From positions 62,001 through 126,000 of the forward strand of contig NZ_BAAAUX010000005.1 of assembly GCF_039534165.1 (NCBI RefSeq): a stretch of 64,000 nucleotides of DNA, written 5' to 3'. The first letter of the stretch is position 1. Each line of letters starts with the position of its first letter. The stretch is from Saccharopolyspora_D taberi (GTDB lineage Bacteria; Actinomycetota; Actinomycetes; Mycobacteriales; Pseudonocardiaceae). Of the stretch, positions 1-8,718 are shown one piece after another. Below the pieces are notes generated by a model. The model worked only from the letters and a program-made list of their open reading frames with translations. It made no database searches and had not been told where the DNA came from. Position numbers and translations under genes: made by a program.

Positions 1-525
1 CATCAGCAGCACGCTCATCGCCAGCAGCACCACCAGCGCCGCCGGGATGTTGACCACCCCGCCCTCGCCCGGCGGCGCGGCCAGCGCGTCCGGGATGGTG
101 ACGCCGACGGTGCCCCGCAGGAACTCGTTGAGGTAACCGCCCCAGCCGACCGCGACCGCGGCCACCGACACCCCGTACTCCAGCAGCAGGCACCACCCGC
201 AGATCCAGGCGACCAGCTCGCCGAGCGTGGCGTAGGCGTAGGAGTAGGCCGAGCCCGACACCGGCACGCTGCCCGCGAGCTCGGCGTAGGACAGCGCCGA
301 GCACAGCGCGGCCAGCCCGGCCAGCACGAACGAGACGATCACCGCCGGTCCGGCCGCCGGGGCGGCCTCGGCGAGGACGACGAAGATGCCGGTGCCGAGG
401 GTCGCACCGACCGACAGCGCCACCAGCGGTACCAGGCCGAGCGTCCGGCGCAGCTGGGTGTGCGCACCGTCGTCGGTGAGTTGCTCAGCGGGTTTGACGC
501 GGAGCAGGCTGCGGGCGAAAGACAC
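1..525 (-). CDS. APC-family amino-acid permease, N-terminal part (cut by window edge)
   Basis: This is the first 175 residues of an amino acid-polyamine-organocation transporter in the plasma membrane. After a short cytoplasmic start (MSFARSLLRVKP) there is a transmembrane helix carrying the helix-breaking substrate-site motif GTGIF near residues 45-49. Further hydrophobic helices follow at about 60-80, 101-127 and 158-175. The usual family length is 450-500 residues, so roughly two thirds lie outside the window. I chose the GTG at 525 because cationic/L-type permeases of actinobacteria commonly begin MSFARSL. An in-frame GTG at 555 is possible. The gene is divergent from nucS. The substrate cannot be read from this part. 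Confidence 0.85.
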   Translation of the reverse strand, partial: MSFARSLLRVKPAEQLTDDGAHTQLRRTLGLVPLVALSVGATLGTGIFVVLAEAAPAAGPAVIVSFVLAGLAALCSALSYAELAGSVPVSGSAYSYAYATLGELVAWICGWCLLLEYGVSVAAVAVGWGGYLNEFLRGTVGVTIPDALAAPPGEGGVVNIPAALVVLLAMSVLLM

Positions 526-610
526 GAGCCGGAACGCTATCTCAGCGCTGCCCACGATCGTGTCGCAACCCGGTAACGGCGGTCGCGCACGACCTCGTGA
601 TCGACGCCCG

Positions 611-616
611 TACCCT
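611..616 (+). promoter_or_regulatory. -10 hexamer TACCCT of leaderless nucS promoter
   Basis: TACCCT lies seven bases before the GTG at 624. This puts the transcription start on or next to the start codon and decides the start of nucS. The same geometry recurs at many genes in the window. Confidence 0.6.
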
Positions 617-623
617 GTGCCGG

Positions 624-1283
624 GTGCGTCTTGTCATTGCCCGCTGCCAGGTCGATTACGTCGGGCGCCTCACCGCCCACCTGCCGATGGCGCAGCGCCT
701 CCTGCTGGTCAAGTCCGACGGTTCGGTGTCGGTGCACTCCGATGACCGCGCCTACAAGCCGCTGAACTGGATGAGCCCGCCGTGCTGGCTCATCGAGGAC
801 CCCGGTGTGTGGACCGTGCAGAACAAGGCCGGCGAGAAGCTGGTGATCTCCATCGACGAGGTCCTGCACGACTCCAAGCACGAGCTCGGGGCCGAGCCCG
901 GTCTGGTCAAGGACGGCGTCGAAGCGCACCTGCAGGAACTGCTGGCCGAGCACGTCACCACCCTCGGCGACGGCTGGTCGCTGGTGCGGCGCGAGTTCCC
1001 CACCGCGATCGGGCCGGTGGACCTGATGTGCCGGGACGCCGAAGGCGCCAGCGTGGCCGTGGAGATCAAGCGCCGCGGCGAGATCGACGGGGTCGAGCAG
1101 CTGACCCGGTACCTGGAGCTGCTCAACCGCGACCCGCTGCTCGCGCCGGTGACCGGCGTGTTCGCCGCGCAGCAGATCAAGCCGCAGGCCCGCACGCTCG
1201 CCGAGGACCGCGGCATCCGCTGCGTCACCCTCGACTACGACAAGCTGCGCGGCATCGAGCCCGACGAGTTCCGCCTGTTCTGA
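624..1283 (+). CDS. nucS: Mismatch-specific endonuclease NucS (EndoMS)
   Basis: NucS cuts both strands at mismatches and is the core of the MutS/MutL-independent mismatch repair of actinobacteria and some archaea. The 219-residue protein begins MRLVIARCQVDYVGRL and contains the family stretches DDRAYKPLNWMSPPCW and, in the C-terminal nuclease half, the PD-(D/E)xK core VEIKRRGEID with E147 and K149 as likely metal and catalytic residues. It ends in DEFRLF, consistent with the C-terminal clamp-binding tail known in mycobacterial NucS. The GTG at 624 is preferred over an upstream GTG at 597, because homologues start at this point and a -10 box sits seven bases before it. It converges on the hydrolase gene with one base between stops. 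Confidence 0.95.
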   Translation: MRLVIARCQVDYVGRLTAHLPMAQRLLLVKSDGSVSVHSDDRAYKPLNWMSPPCWLIEDPGVWTVQNKAGEKLVISIDEVLHDSKHELGAEPGLVKDGVEAHLQELLAEHVTTLGDGWSLVRREFPTAIGPVDLMCRDAEGASVAVEIKRRGEIDGVEQLTRYLELLNRDPLLAPVTGVFAAQQIKPQARTLAEDRGIRCVTLDYDKLRGIEPDEFRLF

Positions 1284-1284
1284 C

Positions 1285-2097
1285 TCAGCCCTGCTGCGAC
1301 AGGAACTCCCGGACGTGCCGCAGCCAGGTCGCGCGGTCGGACTCGCCCAGGACGTGCGCCGCGCCGGGGAGTTCGACGAGCCGGGCGCCGGGGATGCCCG
1401 CGGCGAGGCGGCGCTGGGATTCGGGCAGGACCAGCCGGTCGCCGGTGGCCACCACGACCAGCGCGGGGACGGCGACGCGCGCCAGGTCTTCGCGGACGTC
1501 CACCCGGGCGCAGAGGTCGAAGTGGTCCGGAGTTCCCGGCGGCATGGTCGCGAGGGTCTGCTCCACCAGCTCGTCGAGGTCGGCGGCCGAGATCCGGCTC
1601 AGCTGCTCGTCGGTCATGCAGGACATGCAGGCGAACCGCGCCGCGGTCCGCCGGTCGCCCGCCGCCGTCAGGCCCGGGATGAGCCGGGATGCCAGCCGCA
1701 GCACCGGATCCGCCACCGCGAACCCGGCGGTGAGCACCAGCGCCGTGACCCGTTCCGGATGCCGGGTGGCCGCGCGGACGGCGAGCGTGGTGCCCAGCGA
1801 CTCGCCGAAGACGGCGAACTTCTCGTGCCCCGCTTCAACGGCGGCGTCCACCAGCCGGTCGGTCAGGTCGTCGAGCTGGAGCGGCCCATCGGCGACCGGA
1901 GTCCGGCCGGCGCCGGGGTAGTGCGGGCCGATCGCGGTGTGGTCGCGCGCGAGGTCGTCGAGAACCAGCCCGTAGTTGCCCTCGATCCCGCCACCCGCGC
2001 CGTGGGCGAGCAGCAGGCCGGGACCGCTTCCGCGCACCAGGACGTCGAGTCCGGTCCGGGACAGCGCCTTGTCGTCGATCGTGGCGTCCTTGATCAT
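1285..2097 (-). CDS. Alpha/beta hydrolase
   Basis: A 270-residue alpha/beta-fold hydrolase of unknown substrate. Visible are the oxyanion-side segment LLLAHGAGGG, the nucleophile elbow GESLG, a late acid-bearing strand VVVATGDRLVLPE and the catalytic-His segment GAAHVLGE. The start is taken as the ATG at 2097 (MIKDATIDD) because TAGGGT lies seven bases upstream. Longer starts at 2121 or 2136 would sit inside the promoter and a 22-bp palindrome. The gene stands alone and convergent with nucS. The palindrome over the promoter suggests repression by an unidentified, probably TetR-like, dimer. Esterase or lyase activity are both possible. Confidence 0.85.
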   Translation of the reverse strand: MIKDATIDDKALSRTGLDVLVRGSGPGLLLAHGAGGGIEGNYGLVLDDLARDHTAIGPHYPGAGRTPVADGPLQLDDLTDRLVDAAVEAGHEKFAVFGESLGTTLAVRAATRHPERVTALVLTAGFAVADPVLRLASRLIPGLTAAGDRRTAARFACMSCMTDEQLSRISAADLDELVEQTLATMPPGTPDHFDLCARVDVREDLARVAVPALVVVATGDRLVLPESQRRLAAGIPGARLVELPGAAHVLGESDRATWLRHVREFLSQQG

Positions 2098-2104
2098 GCG
2101 GCCG

Positions 2105-2136
2105 ACCCTAAACTCTGACATGGATGTCAGAGTCAA
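2105..2136 (-). promoter_or_regulatory. Hydrolase promoter with 22-bp perfect palindromic operator
   Basis: Minus strand: TTGACT (2131-2136) and TAGGGT (2105-2110) are -35 and -10 candidates, with 20 bases between them, which is long. Between and overlapping them is a perfect inverted repeat at 2112-2133, arms ACTCTGACAT and ATGTCAGAGT, with a two-base spacer. A bound dimer would block RNA polymerase directly. Confidence 0.6.
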
Positions 2137-2325
2137 GTCGCGGGTGGCATGCGGAGTTCACCGCGCACCGGGCTCCGCAGTCGTCCCGTCCATTGTGGAC
2201 ATATCGGCGGCGACGCGGGTGGTCACGGCGCGGAGTAGGTGCCCGGCTTCTTCGCTGAACGTGCTGGCGGCCTGCTTCCCGCAGCCCAGTCTGATCCCCA
2301 GTGCGCCGCCTGATCCCCAGCGCGG

Positions 2326-2511
2326 TCAGTGCCGCTGGAACCCGCGGCACCGCGTGCGCTGCGCCGGGACCTCCGCCGCCGCGCTCGTGTTCCTCAGCGC
2401 GTCGGCCGTGCGCGCGGACTGCCTGCCGCGGTCGTCCGCCGCGGCCTCGGCCGGGTCGTGCTGCTCCTCCATGAGTCCGGCGATGATCGCCAGATCGATC
2501 CGGGCGTTCAC
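2326..2511 (-). CDS. Small hypothetical protein (61 aa)
   Basis: I do not recognise this protein. A GTG at 2511 is preceded on the minus strand by a strong Shine-Dalgarno sequence GGGGGAGGAACT at ideal spacing, the main argument that the frame is translated. The peptide starts VNARIDLAIIAGLMEEQHD, then becomes Ala/Arg/Asp-rich and ends GFQRH. There is no signal peptide or transmembrane segment. It lies alone between the hydrolase promoter and the symporter gene, on the opposite strand to the latter. It could be a real short regulatory protein or the remnant of a longer gene. Confidence 0.4.
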   Translation of the reverse strand: MNARIDLAIIAGLMEEQHDPAEAAADDRGRQSARTADALRNTSAAAEVPAQRTRCRGFQRH

Positions 2512-2877
2512 AGTTCCTCCCCCTTGGTAACCGTGAGTGGGCCGGTGGGCCCGGAAAGTGACGGTACCTCCCGATTTGCCTTGCGGGGAGCGGGTTTTCA
2601 CCTGCTCACCCGCATGGCCGCGTGCTCTCACCCGCACGGCGGGGGTGTTGGCCGCTGTCGGCTTGTGTTGGGTCGGGAGCGCTGCCGGAACAGCTCGGAC
2701 TGCACCGATCTGCGCTGCGCTTTCGGCTACCCGGCGGAGTGGGCGGGATCGATTTAGTGTCAGGATCCAACGAATTGGTATCGGGCACGTGTGATCCGAC
2801 CCACCGTGGGGTAGCGTCCGGCTGCCGCATTCGTGGTGATTGTCGTTTGAATTTGTTGGGGCTGGAGGTGGGGTAGC
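2512..2877. other. Intergenic region upstream of the symporter gene
   Basis: No convincing gene is seen here. It probably holds the symporter promoter: TAGCGT at 2812-2817 is a possible -10 on the plus strand, giving a leader of about 55 bases. The 12-mer GTGGGGTAGCGT occurs twice, at 2806-2817 and at 2868-2879, where it overlaps the start codon. Confidence 0.4.
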
Positions 2878-4560
2878 GTGCAGGTGCTGGCCCAGGCGGA
2901 GCTGCGGCTCGACGCGAGCGCCGTCGATTACGTGCTGCTCGCGGTCTATTTCGTGTTCGTGCTTGGTATCGGTTACCTGGCGCGGCGCTCGGTGTCGACG
3001 AGCCTGGACTTCTTCCTGTCCGGGCGGGCGCTGCCCGCGTGGGTGACGGGTCTGGCGTTCATCGCGGCCAACCTGGGCGCGATCGAGATCATCGGCATGT
3101 CGGCCAACGGCGCCGAGTACGGCATGCCGACCATGCACTACTTCTGGATCGGCGCGGTGCCGGCGATGCTGTTTTTGGGCATCGTGATGATGCCGTTCTA
3201 CTACGGCTCCAAGGTGCGCAGCGTTCCCGAATTCATGCTGCGGCGCTTTGGAAAACCGGCGCACCTGGTCAACGGCATCAGCTTCGCGGTCGCACAGGTG
3301 CTGATCGCCGGGGTGAACCTGTACCTGCTGGCCAGCATCGTCAACGTGCTGCTGGGCTGGCCGCTGTGGGTGTCGGTGCTGATCGCGGCGGCGATCGTGC
3401 TCTCCTACACCGCGCTCGGCGGGCTGTCGGCGGCCATCTACAACGAGGTGCTGCAGTTCTTCGTCATCGTCGCGGCGCTGCTGCCGTTGACCGTCGTCGG
3501 CCTGACCAAGGTCGGCGGCTGGCAGGGCCTGGTCGCCAAGGTCTCGGCCAGCCCCGGCGGCGCCGAGCAGATGACGGCCTGGCCCGGCAACGAGCTGACC
3601 GGCTTCGGCAACAGCGTCCTCAGCGTCGTGGGCCTGGTGTTCGGCCTCGGCTTCGTGCTGTCCTTCGGCTACTGGACGACCAACTTCGTCGAGGTGCAGC
3701 GCGCGATGGCGTCGAAGTCGATGTCGGCCGCCCAGCGCACCCCGATCATCGGCGCGTTTCCGAAGATGTTCATCCCGTTCCTGGTGATCATCCCCGGCAT
3801 GATCGCCGCGGTGCTGGTCCCGGACCTGTCCGGGTACAAGGCGACCGGCCAGGGCAACGTGGACTACAACGACGCGATCCTGCTGCTGATGCGGGACCTG
3901 CTGCCCAACGGTCTGCTCGGCATCGCGCTGGCGGGTCTGCTGGCGTCGTTCATGGCGGGCATGGCGGCGAACCTCAGCTCGTTCAACACCGTGTTCACCT
4001 ACGACATCTGGCAGTCCTACATCGTCAAGGACAAGCCGGACCACTACTACCTGAGCATGGGCCGCTGGGTGACCGTCGGCGCGACGCTGGTCGCCGTGGG
4101 CACCGCGTTCATCGCCTCCGGCTATGCGAACCTGATGGACTACCTCCAGCAGCTGTTCTCGTTCTTCAACGCCCCGCTGTTCGCCACGTTCATCCTGGGC
4201 ATGTTCTGGAAGAAGATGACGCCGACCGCGGGCTGGCTCGGCCTGGTGCTGGGCACGCTGGCGGCGGTGACGGTGTTCGGGCTGTCCGAGTCCGGTGTGG
4301 TCGACCTGCCCGGCCAGGGCGCGAGCTTCATCGGCGCCGGTGCGGCGTTCGTGGTCGACATCGTGGTCAGCGTCGCGGTCAGCACCGTGACCAGGCCCAA
4401 GCCGGAGGCGGAGCTGGCCGGGCTGGTGTACTCGCTGACGCCGAAGGCGGCCCGCACCGCCTCGACCAGCGGTGAGGACGCGGGCTGGTACCGCAAGCCC
4501 GGCTTGCTCGCGGGCATCGTGCTGGTGCTGACGGTTCTGCTCAACATCATCTTCGGCTGA
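2878..4560 (+). CDS. Sodium:solute symporter (SSS family)
   Basis: A 560-residue integral membrane protein of the solute:sodium symporter family, which imports sugars, organic acids or amino acids with the sodium gradient. The N-terminus is extracytoplasmic and helix 1 follows at about residues 17-34. The family stretches DFFLSGRALPAW, FIAANLGAIEIIGMSANGAE and SYTALGGLSAAIYNEVLQFF are present. The last helix ends the protein at NIIFG. The GTG start at 2878 has GGAGGTG seven bases upstream. A small two-helix membrane protein follows 14 bases downstream and is probably co-translated. The SGLT-like length and the helix pattern argue for a complete transporter. The substrate is not evident. Confidence 0.92.
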   Translation: MQVLAQAELRLDASAVDYVLLAVYFVFVLGIGYLARRSVSTSLDFFLSGRALPAWVTGLAFIAANLGAIEIIGMSANGAEYGMPTMHYFWIGAVPAMLFLGIVMMPFYYGSKVRSVPEFMLRRFGKPAHLVNGISFAVAQVLIAGVNLYLLASIVNVLLGWPLWVSVLIAAAIVLSYTALGGLSAAIYNEVLQFFVIVAALLPLTVVGLTKVGGWQGLVAKVSASPGGAEQMTAWPGNELTGFGNSVLSVVGLVFGLGFVLSFGYWTTNFVEVQRAMASKSMSAAQRTPIIGAFPKMFIPFLVIIPGMIAAVLVPDLSGYKATGQGNVDYNDAILLLMRDLLPNGLLGIALAGLLASFMAGMAANLSSFNTVFTYDIWQSYIVKDKPDHYYLSMGRWVTVGATLVAVGTAFIASGYANLMDYLQQLFSFFNAPLFATFILGMFWKKMTPTAGWLGLVLGTLAAVTVFGLSESGVVDLPGQGASFIGAGAAFVVDIVVSVAVSTVTRPKPEAELAGLVYSLTPKAARTASTSGEDAGWYRKPGLLAGIVLVLTVLLNIIFG

Positions 4561-4574
4561 CAGGAGGTATCCCC

Positions 4575-4835
4575 ATGGCGACCCAGACCCCTCGCCCCGG
4601 GCACACCGCGGGTGCCTTCGACATCCGCACGATCATCGGCGCGCTGTTCCTGATCTACGGCCTGGTGCTGGTGGTCACCGGTGCGGTGGCCACCGCACCG
4701 GAGGACATCGACAAGGCCGCCGGGCTCAACATCAACCTGTGGAGCGGCGTCGGCATGATCGCATTCGCGGTCCTTTTCGGCCTGTGGGCCAGGATCCGGC
4801 CGATCCGGGTCCCCGAGGAATCAGCGGAGAGCTGA
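4575..4835 (+). CDS. Small membrane protein partnered with the symporter
   Basis: An 86-residue protein with two transmembrane segments, about residues 19-40 (IIGALFLIYGLVLVVTGAVA) and 55-73 (GVGMIAFAVLFGLWARI), and short polar ends. It has a near-ideal ribosome site (AGGAGGT) and starts 14 bases after the symporter stop, so the two are almost certainly one operon. Small proteins of this shape next to sodium:solute symporters are common in actinobacteria and are presumed accessory subunits. That role is inference. A GC-rich hairpin follows. Confidence 0.8.
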   Translation: MATQTPRPGHTAGAFDIRTIIGALFLIYGLVLVVTGAVATAPEDIDKAAGLNINLWSGVGMIAFAVLFGLWARIRPIRVPEESAES

Positions 4836-4853
4836 CCGGCTGAGAGTTGACCT

Positions 4854-4898
4854 GGGCGGGGCGGGAACCCGACGAAAAGTCAGGTTCCCGCCTGCCCG
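4854..4898 (+). terminator. Hairpin after the symporter operon
   Basis: Arms GCGGGAACC (4861-4869) and GGTTCCCGC (4883-4891) pair perfectly, and flanking GGGC/GCCC can extend the stem. There is no T-tract. The loop region leads directly into the next promoter, so it is a probable terminator rather than a certain one. Confidence 0.5.
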
Positions 4899-4913
4899 GC
4901 GAGGTTCGCTAGA

Positions 4914-4919
4914 TAGTGT
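4914..4919 (+). promoter_or_regulatory. -10 hexamer TAGTGT of the lipoprotein gene
   Basis: TAGTGT lies seven bases before the GTG at 4927, so the transcript would be leaderless or nearly so. An overlapping TAGATA at 4910-4915 is an alternative. Confidence 0.5.
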
Positions 4920-4926
4920 TGCGGCC

Positions 4927-5877
4927 GTGAACCGGTTCGCCTCGTTGATCGCAGCTTCGCTCGTCGTCCTGTCGGTTGCCGGCTGTGCGGCGGGAACGGA
5001 GAAATCCAACTCGCAGCGCCAGACCGTCCCTGTGGCGCAGTACGACCTGAAGAGCACCGCGTTCTTCGACGGCTTCACCCCCGCCAAGCTGCGCGCGGCC
5101 GACCCGTGCGCCCTGCTGCACGCGACCGATCTCGCCAAGTACGGCGCGCCCGCGTCCGACACGCCGGGCGAACTCGGCTCGTGCTCGAACTTCATGAAGG
5201 ACCACGGCGGCAAGCCGTTCAACATCACGCTGTACCTGCAGTCCGAGGCGTTCGACGTCAGCCAGCACCGGATCGGCGGCCTGCCCGCCTCGATCAGCGC
5301 CGACGGCAACCCCTGCTTCGTCCAGGTCGCCTACCAGGGCAGCCAGGGGCTGCTCAGCGAGCCGCAGGCGATGCAGCTCCAGCTCGACACGAAGGCGGGC
5401 GACCCCTGCTCCCCGGCGGTGCAGATCATGACCGACGTGGTGGAGAAGCTGCGGGCCAACCCGCCGATCGCCAACCGCTCGCCCGCCGAGCTCGCGGGCA
5501 TCGACCCGTGCACGATGCTCGACCCGGTCGCCGTGCGGGACGCACTCGGCGGCGCCACCGCCGACCCGACGCCGCGCGGTCTGCACGACTGCGGCTGGAC
5601 CGCGGCCAACGACGTCAACGTCGACGTCAAGTTCTCCAGCATGGAGCCGCGCGCCGAGGGGCTGCCGCCCGCCGACCTCGGCGGCGTGATGGCCTCGGTG
5701 ATCCCGTCGTCGGGCTTCTGCACCGTGGAGTGGGAGCACCGCCGCAGGCCCGGCTCGATCAACGGCATCGAGACGGTCCAGCTGACCGTGAACAACCCGA
5801 ACAACGTCCCGATGGATCCGTGCGCGAACGCGGTCAACGCCGCCCGCGGGGTGAAGGCCAAGCTGCCGCGGGGCTGA
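4927..5877 (+). CDS. DUF3558-type lipoprotein
   Basis: A 316-residue secreted lipoprotein. The signal peptide ends in the lipobox VAGC, with the lipidated Cys at about residue 20. The mature part has two similar halves, each opening with a DPC motif (AADPCALL and GIDPCTML), and evenly spread cysteines, the pattern of the actinobacterial DUF3558 family. Its function is unknown. It is an extracytoplasmic protein anchored in the membrane. The second lipoprotein at 10484-11449 has the same general design. It stands alone with its own leaderless promoter. Its stop codon is part of a 23-bp tandem duplication. Confidence 0.88.
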   Translation: MNRFASLIAASLVVLSVAGCAAGTEKSNSQRQTVPVAQYDLKSTAFFDGFTPAKLRAADPCALLHATDLAKYGAPASDTPGELGSCSNFMKDHGGKPFNITLYLQSEAFDVSQHRIGGLPASISADGNPCFVQVAYQGSQGLLSEPQAMQLQLDTKAGDPCSPAVQIMTDVVEKLRANPPIANRSPAELAGIDPCTMLDPVAVRDALGGATADPTPRGLHDCGWTAANDVNVDVKFSSMEPRAEGLPPADLGGVMASVIPSSGFCTVEWEHRRRPGSINGIETVQLTVNNPNNVPMDPCANAVNAARGVKAKLPRG

Positions 5878-5906
5878 CAACCGAGCTGCCGCGGGGCTGA
5901 CAACCG
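5861..5906 (+). repeat. 23-bp perfect tandem duplication over a stop codon
   Basis: Positions 5861-5883 and 5884-5906 are identical (each begins AGCTGCCGCGGGGCTGAC). The first copy carries the last codons and the TGA of the lipoprotein gene. The second copy is a noncoding echo. This looks like a recent slippage event. Confidence 0.9.
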
Positions 5907-6035
5907 AGAAAACCCTCGACAAATTCCCGGACCGGCATCTTCCCGCGGTGGCGCCCCTCCGGCGGTCGCCCTCGCGCCCCGGCATTCCGTAGGGTGCAGG
6001 ATTACAACGACCAATGAAATGGTGGGAGGACAGCG

Positions 6036-7553
6036 ATGACCCGGACCGCCCGTGGCAGCGTCGAGACGTCGACCGAGGCGGACGTCGATCCGCAGCCCAC
6101 GTTCGAATCGCTCGATCCCCGCACCGGTGAGGTCGTCGGGCGGCACCCGATCCACGACGCGCACGCGGTCGGCGAGGCCGTCACCGGCGCCCGCAAGGCC
6201 CAGCAGTGGTGGGCCGACCTCGGCTACGCGGGCCGCAAGCAGCGGCTGGACGCCTGGCGCAAGCTGCTGCTGCGCAGGCTGGACGAGCTCGCCCAGGTGA
6301 TGTGCGCCGAGACCGGCAAACCGCTCGACGACGCCAGGCTGGAGCTGGTGCTGGTCATCGACCACCTGCACTGGGCGGCCGGCAACTCGGAGAAGGTGCT
6401 GCGCCGCCGCAAGGTCTCCCCGGGCCTGCTGATGATGAACCAGGCCGCCACCGTGGAGTACCTGCCGCTCGGCGTGATCGGCGTGATCGGACCGTGGAAC
6501 TACCCGGCGTTCACGCCGATGGGATCGATCGCCTACGCGCTGGCCGCGGGCAACGCCGTGGTGTTCAAGCCGAGCGAGCTGACGCCGGGCGTGGGGGAGT
6601 GGCTGGCCAGGACCTTCGCCGAGGTGGTGCCGGAGCAGCCGGTGTTCACCGTGGTCACCGGGTTCGGCGAGACCGGTGCCGCGCTGTGCGCGTCGGGCGT
6701 GGACAAGGTCGCGTTCACCGGGTCCACCGCGACCGGCAAGCGGGTGATGGCCGCCTGCGCCGAGAACCTGACCCCGGTGCTGGTCGAGTGCGGTGGCAAG
6801 GACGCGCTGATCGTCGACTCCGACGCCGACCTGCCCGCCGCGGCCGAGGCCGCGGTGTGGGGAGCGATGTCCAACGCGGGGCAGACCTGCATCGGTGTCG
6901 AGCGGGTCTACGTCGTCGACGCGGTCGCGGACCGGTTCCTGGAGCTGGTCACCGAGCGCGCGTCGAAGCTGCGGCCGGGCGGTGAGCCGAAGGCCCACTT
7001 CGGGCCGATCACGATGAGCTCGCAGGTCGACGTCATCCGCTCGCACGTGGACGAGGCGCTGGACCGCGGTGCCCGCGCGCTGGTCGGCGGCAGCCACTCG
7101 GTGCGGCCCCCGTTCGTCGAGCCGGTGGTGCTCACCGACGTCCCGCCGGACGCCGCCGCGGCCACCGAGGAGACCTTCGGCCCGACGCTGGTCGTGGAGC
7201 GCGTGCGCAGCGCGGAGGAGGGCATCGAGCGCGCCAACGACAGCCGCTACGGCCTGGGCGCGACGGTGTTCTCGCGGTCGCGCGGCACCGAGCTCGCGCG
7301 GCGGCTGCGGGTCGGGATGGTCGCGGTGAACTCGGTGATCGCCTTCGCCGCGGTACCCGCGCTGCCGTTCGGCGGGGTCGGCGACTCCGGGTTCGGCCGC
7401 ATCCACGGCGAGGACGGCCTGCGGGAGTTCGCCCGCCCGCAGTCGGTGACCCGCCTGAAGTACCGGATTCCGATCAATCCGATGACCTTCGGCCGGTCCA
7501 ACCGCACCGTTCGCAGGCTCATCCGCCTGGTGAAGACCTTCCGCGGTCGCTGA
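6036..7553 (+). CDS. NAD(P)-dependent aldehyde dehydrogenase
   Basis: A 505-residue member of the aldehyde dehydrogenase superfamily, oxidising an aldehyde to the acid. The catalytic cysteine is C285 in NAGQTCIG and the general base is E251 in VECGGKD, where most relatives read ELGGK. The Rossmann motif GSTATGK and the family signature GPWNYP are present. The C-terminus carries an unusual basic tail (SNRTVRRLIRLVKTFRGR) that might touch membrane or nucleic acid. ATG at 6036 has GGGAGGA upstream. Succinate-semialdehyde or an aromatic aldehyde are possible substrates, but the sequence does not decide. It is followed by a good terminator and stands as a single gene. Confidence 0.9.
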   Translation: MTRTARGSVETSTEADVDPQPTFESLDPRTGEVVGRHPIHDAHAVGEAVTGARKAQQWWADLGYAGRKQRLDAWRKLLLRRLDELAQVMCAETGKPLDDARLELVLVIDHLHWAAGNSEKVLRRRKVSPGLLMMNQAATVEYLPLGVIGVIGPWNYPAFTPMGSIAYALAAGNAVVFKPSELTPGVGEWLARTFAEVVPEQPVFTVVTGFGETGAALCASGVDKVAFTGSTATGKRVMAACAENLTPVLVECGGKDALIVDSDADLPAAAEAAVWGAMSNAGQTCIGVERVYVVDAVADRFLELVTERASKLRPGGEPKAHFGPITMSSQVDVIRSHVDEALDRGARALVGGSHSVRPPFVEPVVLTDVPPDAAAATEETFGPTLVVERVRSAEEGIERANDSRYGLGATVFSRSRGTELARRLRVGMVAVNSVIAFAAVPALPFGGVGDSGFGRIHGEDGLREFARPQSVTRLKYRIPINPMTFGRSNRTVRRLIRLVKTFRGR

Positions 7554-7571
7554 TCTGCTGCTGAAGCCGTG

Positions 7572-7612
7572 GGGGACCCCTCCGTTCGTCGGTGGGGTTC
7601 CCTTCTTTGTGT
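7572..7612 (+). terminator. Rho-independent terminator of the aldehyde dehydrogenase gene
   Basis: Arms GGGGACCCC and GGGGTTCCC (one G-T pair) flank a 13-base loop and are followed by TTCTTTGTGTT. Confidence 0.75.
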
Positions 7613-7715
7613 TGCTCGGGTCCCGACCATGTGAGGATGCGGAGTGGGGAGGCTTCCGTGCACATTTGATCGGGGACGGCGTCGTTCCCGGCGTCGGCGG
7701 TCAAGGAGGACACCG

Positions 7716-8711
<996 letters not shown>

Positions 8712-8718
8712 CCGAGGG

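Noticed and set aside
2188..2200. GTCCA/TGGAC inverted repeat as an operator
   Set aside because: Five-base arms are too short to stand out in such GC-rich DNA, and no promoter is seen around it.
6100..6115. TTCGAATC-like sequence as a tRNA T-arm
   Set aside because: It lies within the coding start of the aldehyde dehydrogenase, and no acceptor stem or anticodon arm is found around it. No tRNA is recognised in the window.
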